Source: Verrucomicrobiota bacterium (GTDB lineage Bacteria; Verrucomicrobiota; Verrucomicrobiia; Chthoniobacterales; UBA10450). Taken from it: a stretch of DNA of 36,065 nucleotides. Below, piece after piece: positions 9,201 through 16,953 of this stretch. The translations under genes were made by a program, and so were the position numbers. The DNA is taken from NCBI GenBank assembly GCA_003219175.1, contig QHPU01000077.1, positions 1 through 36,065 of the forward strand, in the 5' to 3' direction. Numbering within the stretch: position 1 is the stretch's first letter; every line of letters begins with the position of its first letter. The notes under the pieces are model-generated. The model saw nothing but the letters and a program-made list of their open reading frames with translations, was not told the DNA's origin and ran no database searches.

Positions 9201-9669
9201 AAAGCTGGCCGATAAAATCGTCGAACGATTTTCCGCGCGAGCGGAATACGATCAGCGGATTGGTGTTTTCCCAAGTCATGACGAGATTGTTCGGTCCCAT
9301 TCGGTCCGAGATATCGTCGCGCCCAAGAGTAGGTGAGGTAGTCAACCGTTTAGGTACTCCACCTTCAGCGGGCATGACATAGACTTCGGTGTTACCGTCG
9401 TATTGCGAAGTGAATGCGAGTTGTGTTCCGTCGGCGGAAAACCGCGGGAACGAAGTGTAGCCCGGCCCGCTCGTTAAGCGGCGGGCGACACCGCCGTCCC
9501 TGGCGACAGTGTAAAGCTCGCCTGCGTAACAGAAGACAATTTGCGGGCCGTTGGTGGCGGGAAAACGCAGTAGCCGTGTCGTGTTGGGCAAATTCTCGGC
9601 TGACGCGAGCGGCACGACGGCACATGCGAGAAGAAATCGAAAAAGAACAGGAAACGAGAAAATGCGCAT
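6271..9669 (-). CDS. Exported tricorn-type S41 serine protease
   Basis: Very large protease of 1132 residues. ATG at 9667-9669 is chosen because it starts a signal peptide (MRIFSFPVLFRFLLACAVVP then LASAE); the frame extends upstream to ATG 9747 without conserved sequence. The N-terminal half is beta-propeller with TolB/WD40-like blades (repeated WSPDGKWIAY, FSADGTQLAF, WSPDSKKLLW). A charged Lys/Glu-rich linker follows (AEEKRAKEKEKEGEEKKTEE). Then come a tricorn core with LNSGHTYV (catalytic His region), a PDZ domain (GINVKVGDYILAVNATPVSG) and an S41 domain with NEFSASDGD (nucleophile Ser, about residues 1013-1015) and WIVEGRGVDPDIV (Glu). Archaeal tricorn is a cytosolic peptide-degrading complex; the leader here implies action in the periplasm. 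The gene stands alone, followed after 84 bp by the decarboxylase in the same direction. Confidence 0.9.
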   Translation of the reverse strand: MRIFSFPVLFRFLLACAVVPLASAENLPNTTRLLRFPATNGPQIVFCYAGELYTVARDGGVARRLTSGPGYTSFPRFSADGTQLAFTSQYDGNTEVYVMPAEGGVPKRLTTSPTLGRDDISDRMGPNNLVMTWENTNPLIVFRSRGKSFDDFIGQLFTVGLDAELPQQLPVPRGGFVSFSPDDSKMAFNRIFREFRTWKHYRGGMADDIWIYDFKTGTTENLTNNPAQDICPMWGPDNRIYFTSDRDGRMNLFSIDLTSKELKQLTTFKDFDIKFPSIGKDAIVFEQAGYIWRYDLASGRAVPVPIEIKEDLASGRQAFVDASKHIQSVNLAPDGERVIVVARGELFSAPKKEGTARNLSKTSNAHERDAIWSPDGKWIAYNSDATGENELYIRSQDGKGQPTQVTSGADTYYYQPVWSPDSKKLLWSDRLQRLRYVDVTTKAVTEVDQDKWGEIQSYNWSPDSQWVAWARPEQNDLPRVYIYSVANKKQTPVTDEWYASTNVVFSDDGKYLLFASARDFKPTFGDQEFANIYLDMQRIYLVTLAKDTESPLAPRSDEVGKAEEKRAKEKEKEGEEKKTEEKKSPSASPKGSPPEVKLKKPVIVKVDLDGIHDRISGFEIVPANYSDIRMVDDRVFYIRRTVADQETDEDDQDQDGRDRKGHLCAYSMEDRKETVLGDVNAYNITVDGKRMLVKIKKDYAIIDLPKDKLETKDHELKLAGLDMQLDKHAEWNQIYFECWRQMRDFFYAPNMNGIDWKAMRDKYAALLPFVNHRNDLTYLLGELIGELNSGHTYVAGGERPETPRIKLGLLGAELSRDPATKAYRIDRILPGENWDKHTRSPLTAQGINVKVGDYILAVNATPVSGLANLYDALIGTADKQVILRVNSKPSEDGAREVTVVPTADESPLYYLAWVQKNIDYVTKKTNGEVGYLHIPDMGRPGLNEFTKLYFPQIRKKALIVDVRGNGGGFVSPMVIERLRRALGMIGIARNGMPQTDPPQTFVGPMVTLINEFSASDGDIFPYRFKTLGLGKLIGKRTWGGVVGIRESLPLADDGQFFKPEFAIYSKDVKEWIVEGRGVDPDIVVDNDPGKEFKGEDQQLDRAIQEIQGELKTKRYDFPSPPPYPDRNPAKSS

Positions 9670-9782
9670 AAAGACGAACAAGCTGCGTTGCCGGCGCAAT
9701 GACGCAACAATTTTTCGACGAGGTCGAAGGTCGAACGCGCTCATCACCTAGGTGGTGATGCGAGAAACTGGGATTGGTAACT

Positions 9783-9812
9783 GGAAGAGGCGACTTCCAA
9801 GTCGCCCCTTCC
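9783..9812. repeat. Palindrome GGAAGAGGCGACTT / AAGTCGCCCCTTCC
   Basis: Arms 9783-9796 and 9799-9812 pair at 13 of 14 positions around CC. It lies just upstream of the tricorn protease reading frame. It belongs in style to the other word-and-complement palindromes of the window (4537-4565, 6195-6209). Confidence 0.65.
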
Positions 9813-9830
9813 GGTCAGGTAAGACGAAAA

Positions 9831-10031
9831 TTAGTTTGAATTGATCGGCAATGAATCGCGTTGGAGAAATTCCTGAAGCGAGGTTGGGATTGCAGAGTTT
9901 CTGTTCTCGGAGCCCATTATTTTCCCGGAGCTTCCGCCTTTTTTGTCCCTTTTCGGTGGCAAATCTGCCATCTTAGTTTGCCGCCGGCGACGTTTCTGGT
10001 CCTGCTGCCGTACGGATTGTTGTTTAATCAT
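9831..10031 (-). CDS. Possible small basic hypothetical protein
   Basis: A 66-codon frame (MIKQQSVRQQDQKRRRRQTK...) encodes a Gln/Arg/Lys-rich N-terminus and a more ordinary C-terminus ending QEFLQRDSLPINSN. It is not a shadow of another gene because the region is otherwise empty, and the basic head resembles small nucleic-acid-binding or ribosome-associated proteins. There is no Shine-Dalgarno sequence and I recognise no family. It may be a chance ORF. Confidence 0.3.
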   Translation of the reverse strand: MIKQQSVRQQDQKRRRRQTKMADLPPKRDKKGGSSGKIMGSENRNSAIPTSLQEFLQRDSLPINSN

Positions 10032-10285
10032 TGCGGGTGATGACGCCGAAAAGTGCGCCTTCGGGGCAGGCTCCTAATACCCTGCCATGCCACGGTGGTT
10101 AAGGCTTTCCAGCTCGGGAACTAAAATTATCTTCCTTAATTTGGCAGGTCGAGGTTTTTTAATGTGAGAATTGAATTTGTTTCTTTTTTTTTCGACGAAT
10201 TAGAAGAATTTTTTAGAAGAGAAGAGAGGATTGTGCAGGTTTCATAAACGAGGCATCGATGCAATCCATCCGAGTCACTCTTTTT

Positions 10286-10504
10286 GCCCACGAATCACAC
10301 GAAATGACACGAATTAAAAACGATTGGGATCATGTTTATGTTTGGCGTTGTGACGCTCCCCGAGCAGGGGCGCGAGAATATAGCTTCAACGGGGGCGTCG
10401 CTCTTACGACGAGCCAAGGCGCGCCGGGACCCATCGGTCCCGGCACAGTCGCTGGACGACTTTGGACCAATCGATTTCTGTGAGCGTTCGTGTGTTCCAT
10501 GGGC
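10286..10504. repeat. MITE-like element with about 40-bp imperfect terminal inverted repeats
   Basis: The left end (10286-10328) starts GCCCACGAATCACACGAAAT and contains three near-repeats of a CACGAAtna unit. The reverse complement of the right end (10467-10504) reads GCCCATGGAACACACGAACG and ends CGATTGG, matching the left end over most of its length, with gaps. Inside is a perfect hairpin, GCCGGGACC (10423-10431) with GGTCCCGGC (10436-10444). A related hairpin occurs at 29503-29518. There is no coding capacity for a transposase. It ends about 97 bp before the cyclase gene. Confidence 0.6.
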
Positions 10505-10600
10505 CGCAAAAATCCTGTTTTCCTCTTGTTCGAAAGAAATTTCAGCGGACAACTGTAGCGTGATTCTCCGGTTCAGAAATTCGCGTGTGCGAAAAGGATA

Positions 10601-12997
10601 ATGAGTGGGGAAACGAACCGGGATCTCAAGCTGGAGATCGCGCATGTCTTATTCATCGACATCGTCGGTTACTCGAAGCTGCTCCACAACGAGCAGAGCG
10701 AAGTTTTGCGCGAGTTGAATGAGATTGTCCGGAACACCGAACAGTTTCGTGCTGCGGATGCAGTGGGCGCACTGTTACGATTACCGACTGGTGACGGTGT
10801 TGCGTTGATTTTTCGCAACAGTCCGGAAGCTCCAGTCCATTGTGCGCTGGAAATCGCGGAGGCGTTGAAGAGCCGTTCGCGTTTTCAGCTTCGAATGGGA
10901 ATTCACAGCGGCCCGGTAAACGAAGTCAGCGACGTAAATGAGCGCGCCAATATCGCCGGCGCAGGCATCAACATCGCGCAGCGAGTGATGGATTGCGGCG
11001 ACGCTGGTCACATTTTGTTGAGTAAACACGTGGCGGAAGATTTGGAACATCACGAGCGTTGGCGTCCGCACTTGCATGAATTGGGTGAGATGATGGTCAA
11101 GCATGGAGTTGGGATTCGGCTGGTCAATCTCGCTACCGACGGCCTCGGCAATCTCGAGGTGCCGGCAAAAATTCAGCGTGAGCGTGAGGCGCGCACAGTC
11201 CTGGCGCGGCGAGCACGGGCGAAATTACGAAACGGGATTGTCTTCGGCTCGTTAGTTGCGATCGCGATCGTTGGGGTCGCCCTTTTTCTTTTGCGCGATC
11301 GATTTCGCCCGCACCCGGTTCAGGCCGCAATGGATGCGACCGGCGTTGCAGTCCTTCCGTTCGAAAATCTCAGCAGGGAGGCCGAGAACGCCTTTTTCGC
11401 CGATGGCATTCAGGATGATCTGTTGACGAATCTGGCAAGGATCAAAGCCTTGCGTGTGATCAGTCGCACCAGCGTGATGAAATATCGCGACATCGGAGAA
11501 CGGAATATTCGCGCAATCGCGGAGACGCTCGGAGTGGCGAACATTCTTGAGGGAAGCGTGCGTCGAGAAAAGGATCGCGTGGTAGTGAATGCACAATTGA
11601 TTGATGCGCGGAGTGACCGCCACGTTTGGGCGAATCGGTACGATCGCAATTTGAGTGATGCGCTCGGGCTTGAGGGTGAGCTGGCGGGGGAAATCGCGGA
11701 CGCGTTGCGCGCGTCGTTAACGCCGGATGAAAAAGCGCGAATTGAACGCAAGCCGACCGAGAACGCGGATGCCTGGACGCTGTATCTGCGCGCAATTCCG
11801 ATCGAGGAAGGCCCCGATACCCTGCTCCAGGATTTTAACCGCGCGGAAGACTTGTATTCGGAAGCGGTAAAGCTCGATCCGAACTTTGCTCTGGCCCACG
11901 CCCGACTCGGTTCCACCTGCGCGCGAATTTTTCATTTTTACGAACCAATCGATTCCCGGAAAGCAAAGGCGCGAGCCGAGGCCGAGATCGCGCTGCGGTT
12001 GCAACCGAACCTGGGCGAAGGTCACATCGCTCTCGGCGAATGCTATTACTGGATCGATAGCGACTATGAACGGGCACTGTCCGAATTTGCGACTGCTCAG
12101 GAATTGCTCCCGAACGATGGCTATATTGGAATGCTAGTGGCGGCGATTAGCCGGCGACAGGGACGCTGGCCGGAATCGCTCGAGGCGTTCGAAAGAGTTC
12201 AAAAACTCGACCCGCAGAATCCGAACATCGTCCGCAATCTACTCTTTACCTATACTTCGATGCGACGGTGGGACGAGGCGGCGGTAATCGCAGCGCGATT
12301 CCGTACCCTGGCACCTGATTCGATTGTTGGAAAAATTCAGTCCGGATATGTCGAATTCATGCGGAAAGGAGAAACCGCGACGCTAAAAAATCTGTTGGCG
12401 CAAATCCCGGCGGGAATTGATCCCGATGGAGCCGTGACAGGCTCATGGTGGGATGCAGCCATGCTCGAGCGAGATTTCGCCCACGCCGCGGAGGTATTGG
12501 AGAAATCCTCATTAACAGAGATCTCGTACTTCAACAGTGCGCTGACGCCGAAATCGTTTCTTGCCGGAATCACGGCGGTCGCGCGCAATGATCGTGGCGC
12601 GGCGGAGAGAAATTTCGCGGCTGCTCTGCCCGAGCTTGAAAAGCAGGTGCAGGAAGCGCCCGACGCCGCCGACCGCCACGCTAATCTGGGGATGCTCTAC
12701 GCCTTCATGGGAAAACGCGATGACGCGATTCGAGAAGGCCGCCGTGCGGTGGAATTGAAACCGGAATCAAAGGACGCCTACGACGGCGCGATCATGAATT
12801 GCAACCTTGCATTAATTTACGCAAGAGTGGGCGAGAAGGAACTGGCGATGCCGTTGATCGAACGCTTGCTGAAGACGCCGGGGGCAGTGGACAGCGTGAA
12901 TTACAGCATAACCGTTAACGATTTAAAGTACCGCTGGGAATGGGACGGATTGCGAAGCGATCCGCGGTTTCACAAGCTAGTTAGCTGGCCACCGTAA
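10601..12997 (+). CDS. Class III adenylate/guanylate cyclase fused to TolB-like and TPR domains
   Basis: Predicted membrane-anchored signalling enzyme of 798 residues. Residues 12-180 are a class III cyclase domain: metal-binding aspartates Asp20 (LFIDIVGYS) and Asp65 (LPTGDGVAL) and the transition-state pair Asn124/Arg128 (INIAQRV) are all present, so it should be active; cAMP is the more likely product but is not proven. One transmembrane helix lies at about 211-234. Residues 245-380 form the TolB/FlgO-like nucleotide-associated module (VAVLPFENLSREAENAFFAD...ISRTSVMKY...HVWANRYDR), and 385-790 are tetratricopeptide repeats (FALAHARLGSTCARIF, RDDAIREGRRAVELKPES). The start ATG is at 10601. 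It is followed 315 bp later by a paralogue lacking the cyclase domain. The fusion is known in Verrucomicrobia and Rhizobiales. Confidence 0.9.
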   Translation: MSGETNRDLKLEIAHVLFIDIVGYSKLLHNEQSEVLRELNEIVRNTEQFRAADAVGALLRLPTGDGVALIFRNSPEAPVHCALEIAEALKSRSRFQLRMGIHSGPVNEVSDVNERANIAGAGINIAQRVMDCGDAGHILLSKHVAEDLEHHERWRPHLHELGEMMVKHGVGIRLVNLATDGLGNLEVPAKIQREREARTVLARRARAKLRNGIVFGSLVAIAIVGVALFLLRDRFRPHPVQAAMDATGVAVLPFENLSREAENAFFADGIQDDLLTNLARIKALRVISRTSVMKYRDIGERNIRAIAETLGVANILEGSVRREKDRVVVNAQLIDARSDRHVWANRYDRNLSDALGLEGELAGEIADALRASLTPDEKARIERKPTENADAWTLYLRAIPIEEGPDTLLQDFNRAEDLYSEAVKLDPNFALAHARLGSTCARIFHFYEPIDSRKAKARAEAEIALRLQPNLGEGHIALGECYYWIDSDYERALSEFATAQELLPNDGYIGMLVAAISRRQGRWPESLEAFERVQKLDPQNPNIVRNLLFTYTSMRRWDEAAVIAARFRTLAPDSIVGKIQSGYVEFMRKGETATLKNLLAQIPAGIDPDGAVTGSWWDAAMLERDFAHAAEVLEKSSLTEISYFNSALTPKSFLAGITAVARNDRGAAERNFAAALPELEKQVQEAPDAADRHANLGMLYAFMGKRDDAIREGRRAVELKPESKDAYDGAIMNCNLALIYARVGEKELAMPLIERLLKTPGAVDSVNYSITVNDLKYRWEWDGLRSDPRFHKLVSWPP

Positions 12998-13012
12998 ATA
13001 GACATTGCCTTT

Positions 13013-13184
13013 ATCATTTCGAGCGTAGTCAAGAATCTCTAGCTAATCCGTCCGTCCGAGATATTTTGCTCTGCTTATCGGTTCCACTTCGAATTGAAAA
13101 GCTTGCTACTGTTCGCGACTGTCTCTTGGAGCAGATCGTTCTGCGAAAAGAGTTAGAGATCCTTCGACTTTCGTTCAGGATGAC
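13013..13184. repeat. MITE-like repeat with TCATTTCGAG...GAATCTCTAGC ends
   Basis: The left end (13013-13047, ATCATTTCGAGCGTAGTCAA...) and the right end (13152-13184) are imperfect inverted copies; the right end reads ...AGAGATCCTTCGACTTTCGTTCAGG. It fills most of the 315-bp gap between the two TolB/TPR genes. It carries no ORF and is therefore likely non-autonomous. The end sequence also occurs at 4409-4440. Confidence 0.6.
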
Positions 13185-13312
13185 AACAGGGGGATGCGCA
13201 TGAAGGCATTTGATCACAGCGCCGCTGTGGCGGACAAACATGCATGTGCAACGAATGGTTTTCTGCGCATTTGGCTGCATTCGACTAAACCGCGTGTGTC
13301 TGCGCATTGAGT

Positions 13313-15340
13313 ATGAATCCGAGGTCATTCTTTTCCGAGCTAAAGCGACGCAATGTTTACAAAGTTGCGATTACTTATGCGGTAGTCGCGTGGCTGCTGG
13401 TGCAGGTAGGATCGATCCTATTTCCGACTTTTGAAGTCCCCTCCTGGGTGATGAAGGTATACGTCACCGCGATCGCGGCAGGATTCCCGGTCGCGCTGGT
13501 TATGGCCTGGGCGTTTGAACTTACACCGCAGGGGCTCAAGCGAACGGAAGTGGCCGATGCGGCGCAAGAACACTCCGCCCGCGGCGGCTGGATTGCCGTT
13601 ATTGTGATCACGACGGCGCTCTCGCTTGGGTTGTTTTTGCTGGGACGTTATACGGCGAGCCAGGCCGCGCCGCGAGAGAGAGGAGTGGCTACACAGAGAT
13701 CGGTAGCGGTGTTGCCGTTTGAAAATCTTAGCGACGACAAGTCGAATGCTTATTTCGCCACTGGTATTCAAGATGAGATTCTCACTCGTCTGGCCAGGCT
13801 CAATGAGCTAAAGGTGATCTCGCGAACTTCCACCGCGCAGTATCAGAGCAAGCCGGCCAATCCTGGCGAAATCGGGAAGCAGCTCGGTGTCGCGCATCTA
13901 TTGGAAGGCAGTGTCCAGAAAGTCGGCGAACAGGTGCGGGTGAATGTGCAACTGATCAACGCGCAAAACGATGCGCACGTCTGGGCTGACACCTACGATC
14001 GCAAGTTGACCGACATCTTTGCCGTCGAAACCGAGATCGCCAAATCGATTGCCGAGCAATTACAAGCAAGGCTCACCGGTCACGAGCAAGAGGCGTTGGC
14101 GCTCAAACCAACGAGCAATCCGGAAGCTTACGATGCTTATCTGCGCGGACTGGCGGCGGAAAGCGAAAGCTTGCTCACGGTCTATCCATTTCAAAAGGCG
14201 ATCAGTTTCTACAAACGTGCGATCAAGCTTGATCCCGATTTTGCGATCGCCTGGGCGCGTCTGTCGCGAATGTATTCATTGCTATACGGCTCTTTTGGCG
14301 ATCGCCTGGGCGACGCCAAGGGCGCCTTGGAGCGCGCGCAAGCGCTCCAGCCGAACGCGCCGGAGACTCTGCTGGCCTTGGGGTATTACCAGAATGACGA
14401 GCTGCGCGAGTACGAGCATGCACGCAAAACTTTTCTTCGCGTCGCCACACTGTTGCCTGGGAACAGCGAGGTCCCAGCTTCGTTAGCGAGCATCGCTCGA
14501 CGGCAGGGGCAATGGGACAAAGTGACCGATTATTCCGAGCAAGCGCTCGTACTTGATCCCCGCAATCCAGAGTTGTTAGTGCGTGTTGCTTTCAATTACG
14601 GCGATCAGCGGCAATTCGAGATAGCGCGTTCATTTCTCGACCGGGCTCTGCAAATCCGGCCCGATGATGTCGAAACAAAAGCCGCGAAAGCTGCGATGTA
14701 CCAGGCGCAGGATAAACTGACGGAAGCCGATAAATATTTGGCTGAGGTGAACGCACTCACTCCGTCGTATGAGGCAGTTGGAGCAAAGGTCACGCAACTG
14801 AGGCTCGAGCGAAAAAATGATGAAGCGGTGCAGTTGTTAAAAACGCGGATTGGTCAGTTTGAATTTGGTTCGTACATAGAAGAAGCGGTTTTTGGCTATT
14901 TTCTGGCCTTCGCGCAGCATGTCGCCGGCAATAAGGCCGCCGCACAAGCTACGGCCGCGCAGACTCGCGACAGGCTGGTGCAGTTGACACGCGAGCAACC
15001 AGACAACGATTGGCTGGCAGTCATATTGTCTCAGACCTATGCTATTGCCGGTGATAAGAATGCCGCTTGGAAGGAAGCCGAGCGCGTGAAGAGGATCACG
15101 TCTTCATTAGCCGATGTGGCAGTCGGACCTTTTGCCGACGAGAACATGGCGGTGGTGGCAACACTCTCGGGAGAAAAAAGTCGCGCGATTGAGTTGCTCT
15201 CGCATCTCGCGCGCATTTCCTATTCGGGTTGGTTGTACGGATATCCGGTTACGCCGGCGGCGCTGCGGCTTGATCCCATTTGGGACCCGCTGCGCGGTGA
15301 TCCGGCGTTTCAGAAACTTTGCCAGGATAAAGTGCGGTAA
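13313..15340 (+). CDS. TolB-like/TPR membrane protein (cyclase-less paralogue)
   Basis: Protein of 675 residues. ATG at 13313 is preferred over TTG 13307. The N-terminus (NPRSFFSELKRRNVYKVAIT) leads into hydrophobic segments at about 18-38 and 45-65, and a third transmembrane helix follows at about 96-118 (GWIAVIVITTALSLGLFLLG). Then come a TolB/FlgO-like module (SVAVLPFENLSDDKSNAYFA...HVWADTYDRKL) and a long TPR array (AISFYKRAIKLDPDFAIAWA, QALVLDPRNPELLVRVA) to the C-terminus. TolB-module sequence is close to that of the upstream cyclase fusion, so the two arose by tandem duplication with exchange of the N-terminal output. No catalytic domain is seen. It probably acts as a membrane scaffold; partner unknown. 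Confidence 0.82.
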   Translation: MNPRSFFSELKRRNVYKVAITYAVVAWLLVQVGSILFPTFEVPSWVMKVYVTAIAAGFPVALVMAWAFELTPQGLKRTEVADAAQEHSARGGWIAVIVITTALSLGLFLLGRYTASQAAPRERGVATQRSVAVLPFENLSDDKSNAYFATGIQDEILTRLARLNELKVISRTSTAQYQSKPANPGEIGKQLGVAHLLEGSVQKVGEQVRVNVQLINAQNDAHVWADTYDRKLTDIFAVETEIAKSIAEQLQARLTGHEQEALALKPTSNPEAYDAYLRGLAAESESLLTVYPFQKAISFYKRAIKLDPDFAIAWARLSRMYSLLYGSFGDRLGDAKGALERAQALQPNAPETLLALGYYQNDELREYEHARKTFLRVATLLPGNSEVPASLASIARRQGQWDKVTDYSEQALVLDPRNPELLVRVAFNYGDQRQFEIARSFLDRALQIRPDDVETKAAKAAMYQAQDKLTEADKYLAEVNALTPSYEAVGAKVTQLRLERKNDEAVQLLKTRIGQFEFGSYIEEAVFGYFLAFAQHVAGNKAAAQATAAQTRDRLVQLTREQPDNDWLAVILSQTYAIAGDKNAAWKEAERVKRITSSLADVAVGPFADENMAVVATLSGEKSRAIELLSHLARISYSGWLYGYPVTPAALRLDPIWDPLRGDPAFQKLCQDKVR

Positions 15341-15343
15341 GTC

Positions 15344-16831
15344 CTACAATTCGCGAAAGGCGCGTCCAAGATTCGTTAGGACATCGCGCGGCAGAAGCGA
15401 TTGCTCACTTTCACCGTCGTTGAATATCGCGATTTCGGCAGCGCGGCCGCAGACCCAGGCGCCGACGCGGGCGGCGTCAAATAGCGAAAGTTTTTGTGCG
15501 ATCAGTGCAGCGCAAACACCGGTAAGAACGTCGCCCATTCCACCGGTGGCCATCCCAGGATTGCCGGTGGTGTTATAGCTGATTCGTTTGCCGTTTTCGG
15601 CGACGATAGTACGACTTCCCTTTAACAAAAGCGTGACCGGGAATTCGGCAGTGAATTTTTTGGTGAGTTCAACCCGTGAAATTTTGCGATCGCCGGCCAG
15701 ACGTTTCATCTCACCCGGGTGTGGTGTGAGCAAACGCGTGCCGCGACAATTTTTAAGAATACTGACCTCCGTGGAGATAATATTGAGAGCGTCGGCATCG
15801 ACGACCATCGGGTTCTCTGTGCGCTGAACCAGGTCGATAATTTCCCTGGGATCTTCCTTTCCCAGTCCGGGTCCAATTCCCCAGACGTCGATTTTTTCGT
15901 CGAGCAAATCGCGATAGGACTTGATTGGTTTAACCATCGATTCAAACGGCGCGGCAGCGGCGACGACTTCGTAGATATTTTCCGGCACGAAGACTTCGAC
16001 CAGGCCAGCGCCACCGCGCAAGGCCCCCCACGCGCACATAGTGGCGGCTCCGGCAAAACCGCGCGAGCCGGCGACCATACCAACGCGTCCGAATTGATTT
16101 TTGTGCGCTTCGAACTGGCGGCGTGGCAACAGACCGCGCAGGGCGGTGGCAGAGGCGACAGTTTCGTCAGCTGTCTTGAGCGGGAGATCGGGCAAAGGGA
16201 CAACTTCAAGGCGGCCGACGAAGTTGATTGCATCGTCCGCAAGCAGGCCACGCTTCGCCGCCGCGATGGTGACCGTGAAATCGGCGACAACACAATCGGG
16301 ATCAGCGTTGCCCGAATCGCCATCGAGGCCGGTCGGCTGATCGACCGCAAAGACGAACGCGTTATGTTGTCGGCGTAAGCGATTGATCTCGCGACAAGCC
16401 GCCAGAATTGGATCTCGTAACGGCGGCTTGGATCCAAGCCCGAGCAAACCGTCGAGAATGACGGTAGAGCAGGGTAGGGTGCCGCTCAGGTTTGCGGCTG
16501 ACACGGCCGCCCCTGCAGCAGGGGGGGTATCGCGGAACTCCGTAATCTTTTTGCGCAGCAACTCGCTGCATTCTGATTCGGGAAAGGAAAGATGCACATC
16601 GGTATGCCAGCCCGCGCGCTTTAGGTGCGCCGCAGCCACGAGAGCATCGCCACCATTGTTCCCCTTGCCGGAAAAGACCAGGCAATAGCCGGAACGCGGA
16701 AAGAACTGCTGGATCACAGTTGCGACACCGCTGCCTGCCTGATTCATCAGATGTTCGGCGGAAATCCCGCGCGCAAATGCCGCATTTTCTGCGTCACGCA
16801 TTTGCGCCGAGGTAACAACCGGCGAGTTCAC
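15344..16831 (-). CDS. nnr: Bifunctional NAD(P)HX epimerase / ADP-dependent NAD(P)HX dehydratase
   Basis: Repairs hydrated NAD(P)H. The N-terminal YjeF domain (about 1-220) epimerises R- to S-NAD(P)HX (SGKGNNGGDALVAAAHLKRA; FAVDQPTGLDGDSGN). The C-terminal ribokinase-like domain (about 225-490) dehydrates S-NAD(P)HX using ADP (GSRGFAGAATMCAWGALRGG, DADALNIIS, LLTPHPGEMKRL, TTGNPGMATGGMGDVLTG). Length 495 fits the fused bacterial form. Start is GTG at 16829-16831. It overlaps the TGA of the frameshifted amidase tail (16828-16830) as GTGA, which suggests translational coupling with the amidase gene. Its stop is 3 bp from the convergent stop of the TolB/TPR gene. It is last in the operon-like run that begins at 20245. 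Confidence 0.95.
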   Translation of the reverse strand: MNSPVVTSAQMRDAENAAFARGISAEHLMNQAGSGVATVIQQFFPRSGYCLVFSGKGNNGGDALVAAAHLKRAGWHTDVHLSFPESECSELLRKKITEFRDTPPAAGAAVSAANLSGTLPCSTVILDGLLGLGSKPPLRDPILAACREINRLRRQHNAFVFAVDQPTGLDGDSGNADPDCVVADFTVTIAAAKRGLLADDAINFVGRLEVVPLPDLPLKTADETVASATALRGLLPRRQFEAHKNQFGRVGMVAGSRGFAGAATMCAWGALRGGAGLVEVFVPENIYEVVAAAAPFESMVKPIKSYRDLLDEKIDVWGIGPGLGKEDPREIIDLVQRTENPMVVDADALNIISTEVSILKNCRGTRLLTPHPGEMKRLAGDRKISRVELTKKFTAEFPVTLLLKGSRTIVAENGKRISYNTTGNPGMATGGMGDVLTGVCAALIAQKLSLFDAARVGAWVCGRAAEIAIFNDGESEQSLLPRDVLTNLGRAFREL

Positions 16832-16953
16832 TCTGGCTCGGAGCTTACTGCCTTTTTTTCAGTGCTAGAGCTTTTTTTCTCAGTGCTGGAGGACTTTTTC
16901 TTATTTGAGGCGGTATGACGGCGGTGACGACGCGCTGTTGATTCCCGGACGGG
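16828..16953 (-). other. Out-of-frame C-terminal tail of the amidase gene
   Basis: From the CCC run at 16951-16953 (minus-strand sense) a second frame continues past the amidase stop at 16901. It encodes a Lys/Ser/Glu-rich tail with two SSSTEKK units (KKKSSSTEKKSSSTEKKA) ending at TGA 16828-16830. That stop overlaps the GTG of the NAD(P)HX repair gene. A one-base change in the CCC run would join it to the amidase (EIAVREST...). It therefore looks like true coding sequence displaced by an indel, a programmed shift, or an assembly error. Confidence 0.55.

Larger units (their letters stand above)
9670..10600. other. Repeat-rich intergenic region between tricorn protease and cyclase genes
   Basis: This 930-bp stretch separates divergent genes. 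It contains a palindrome at 9783-9812, one weak minus-strand ORF (9831-10031), an AT-rich tract at about 10130-10250 that may hold promoters, and a MITE-like element at 10286-10504. No convincing RNA gene or further coding sequence is visible. Confidence 0.6.

Noticed and set aside
10286-10318. CACGAAnnn units as a CRISPR array or tandem repeat array
   Set aside because: Only three short degenerate units with no spacers; better seen as the end of a MITE-like element.
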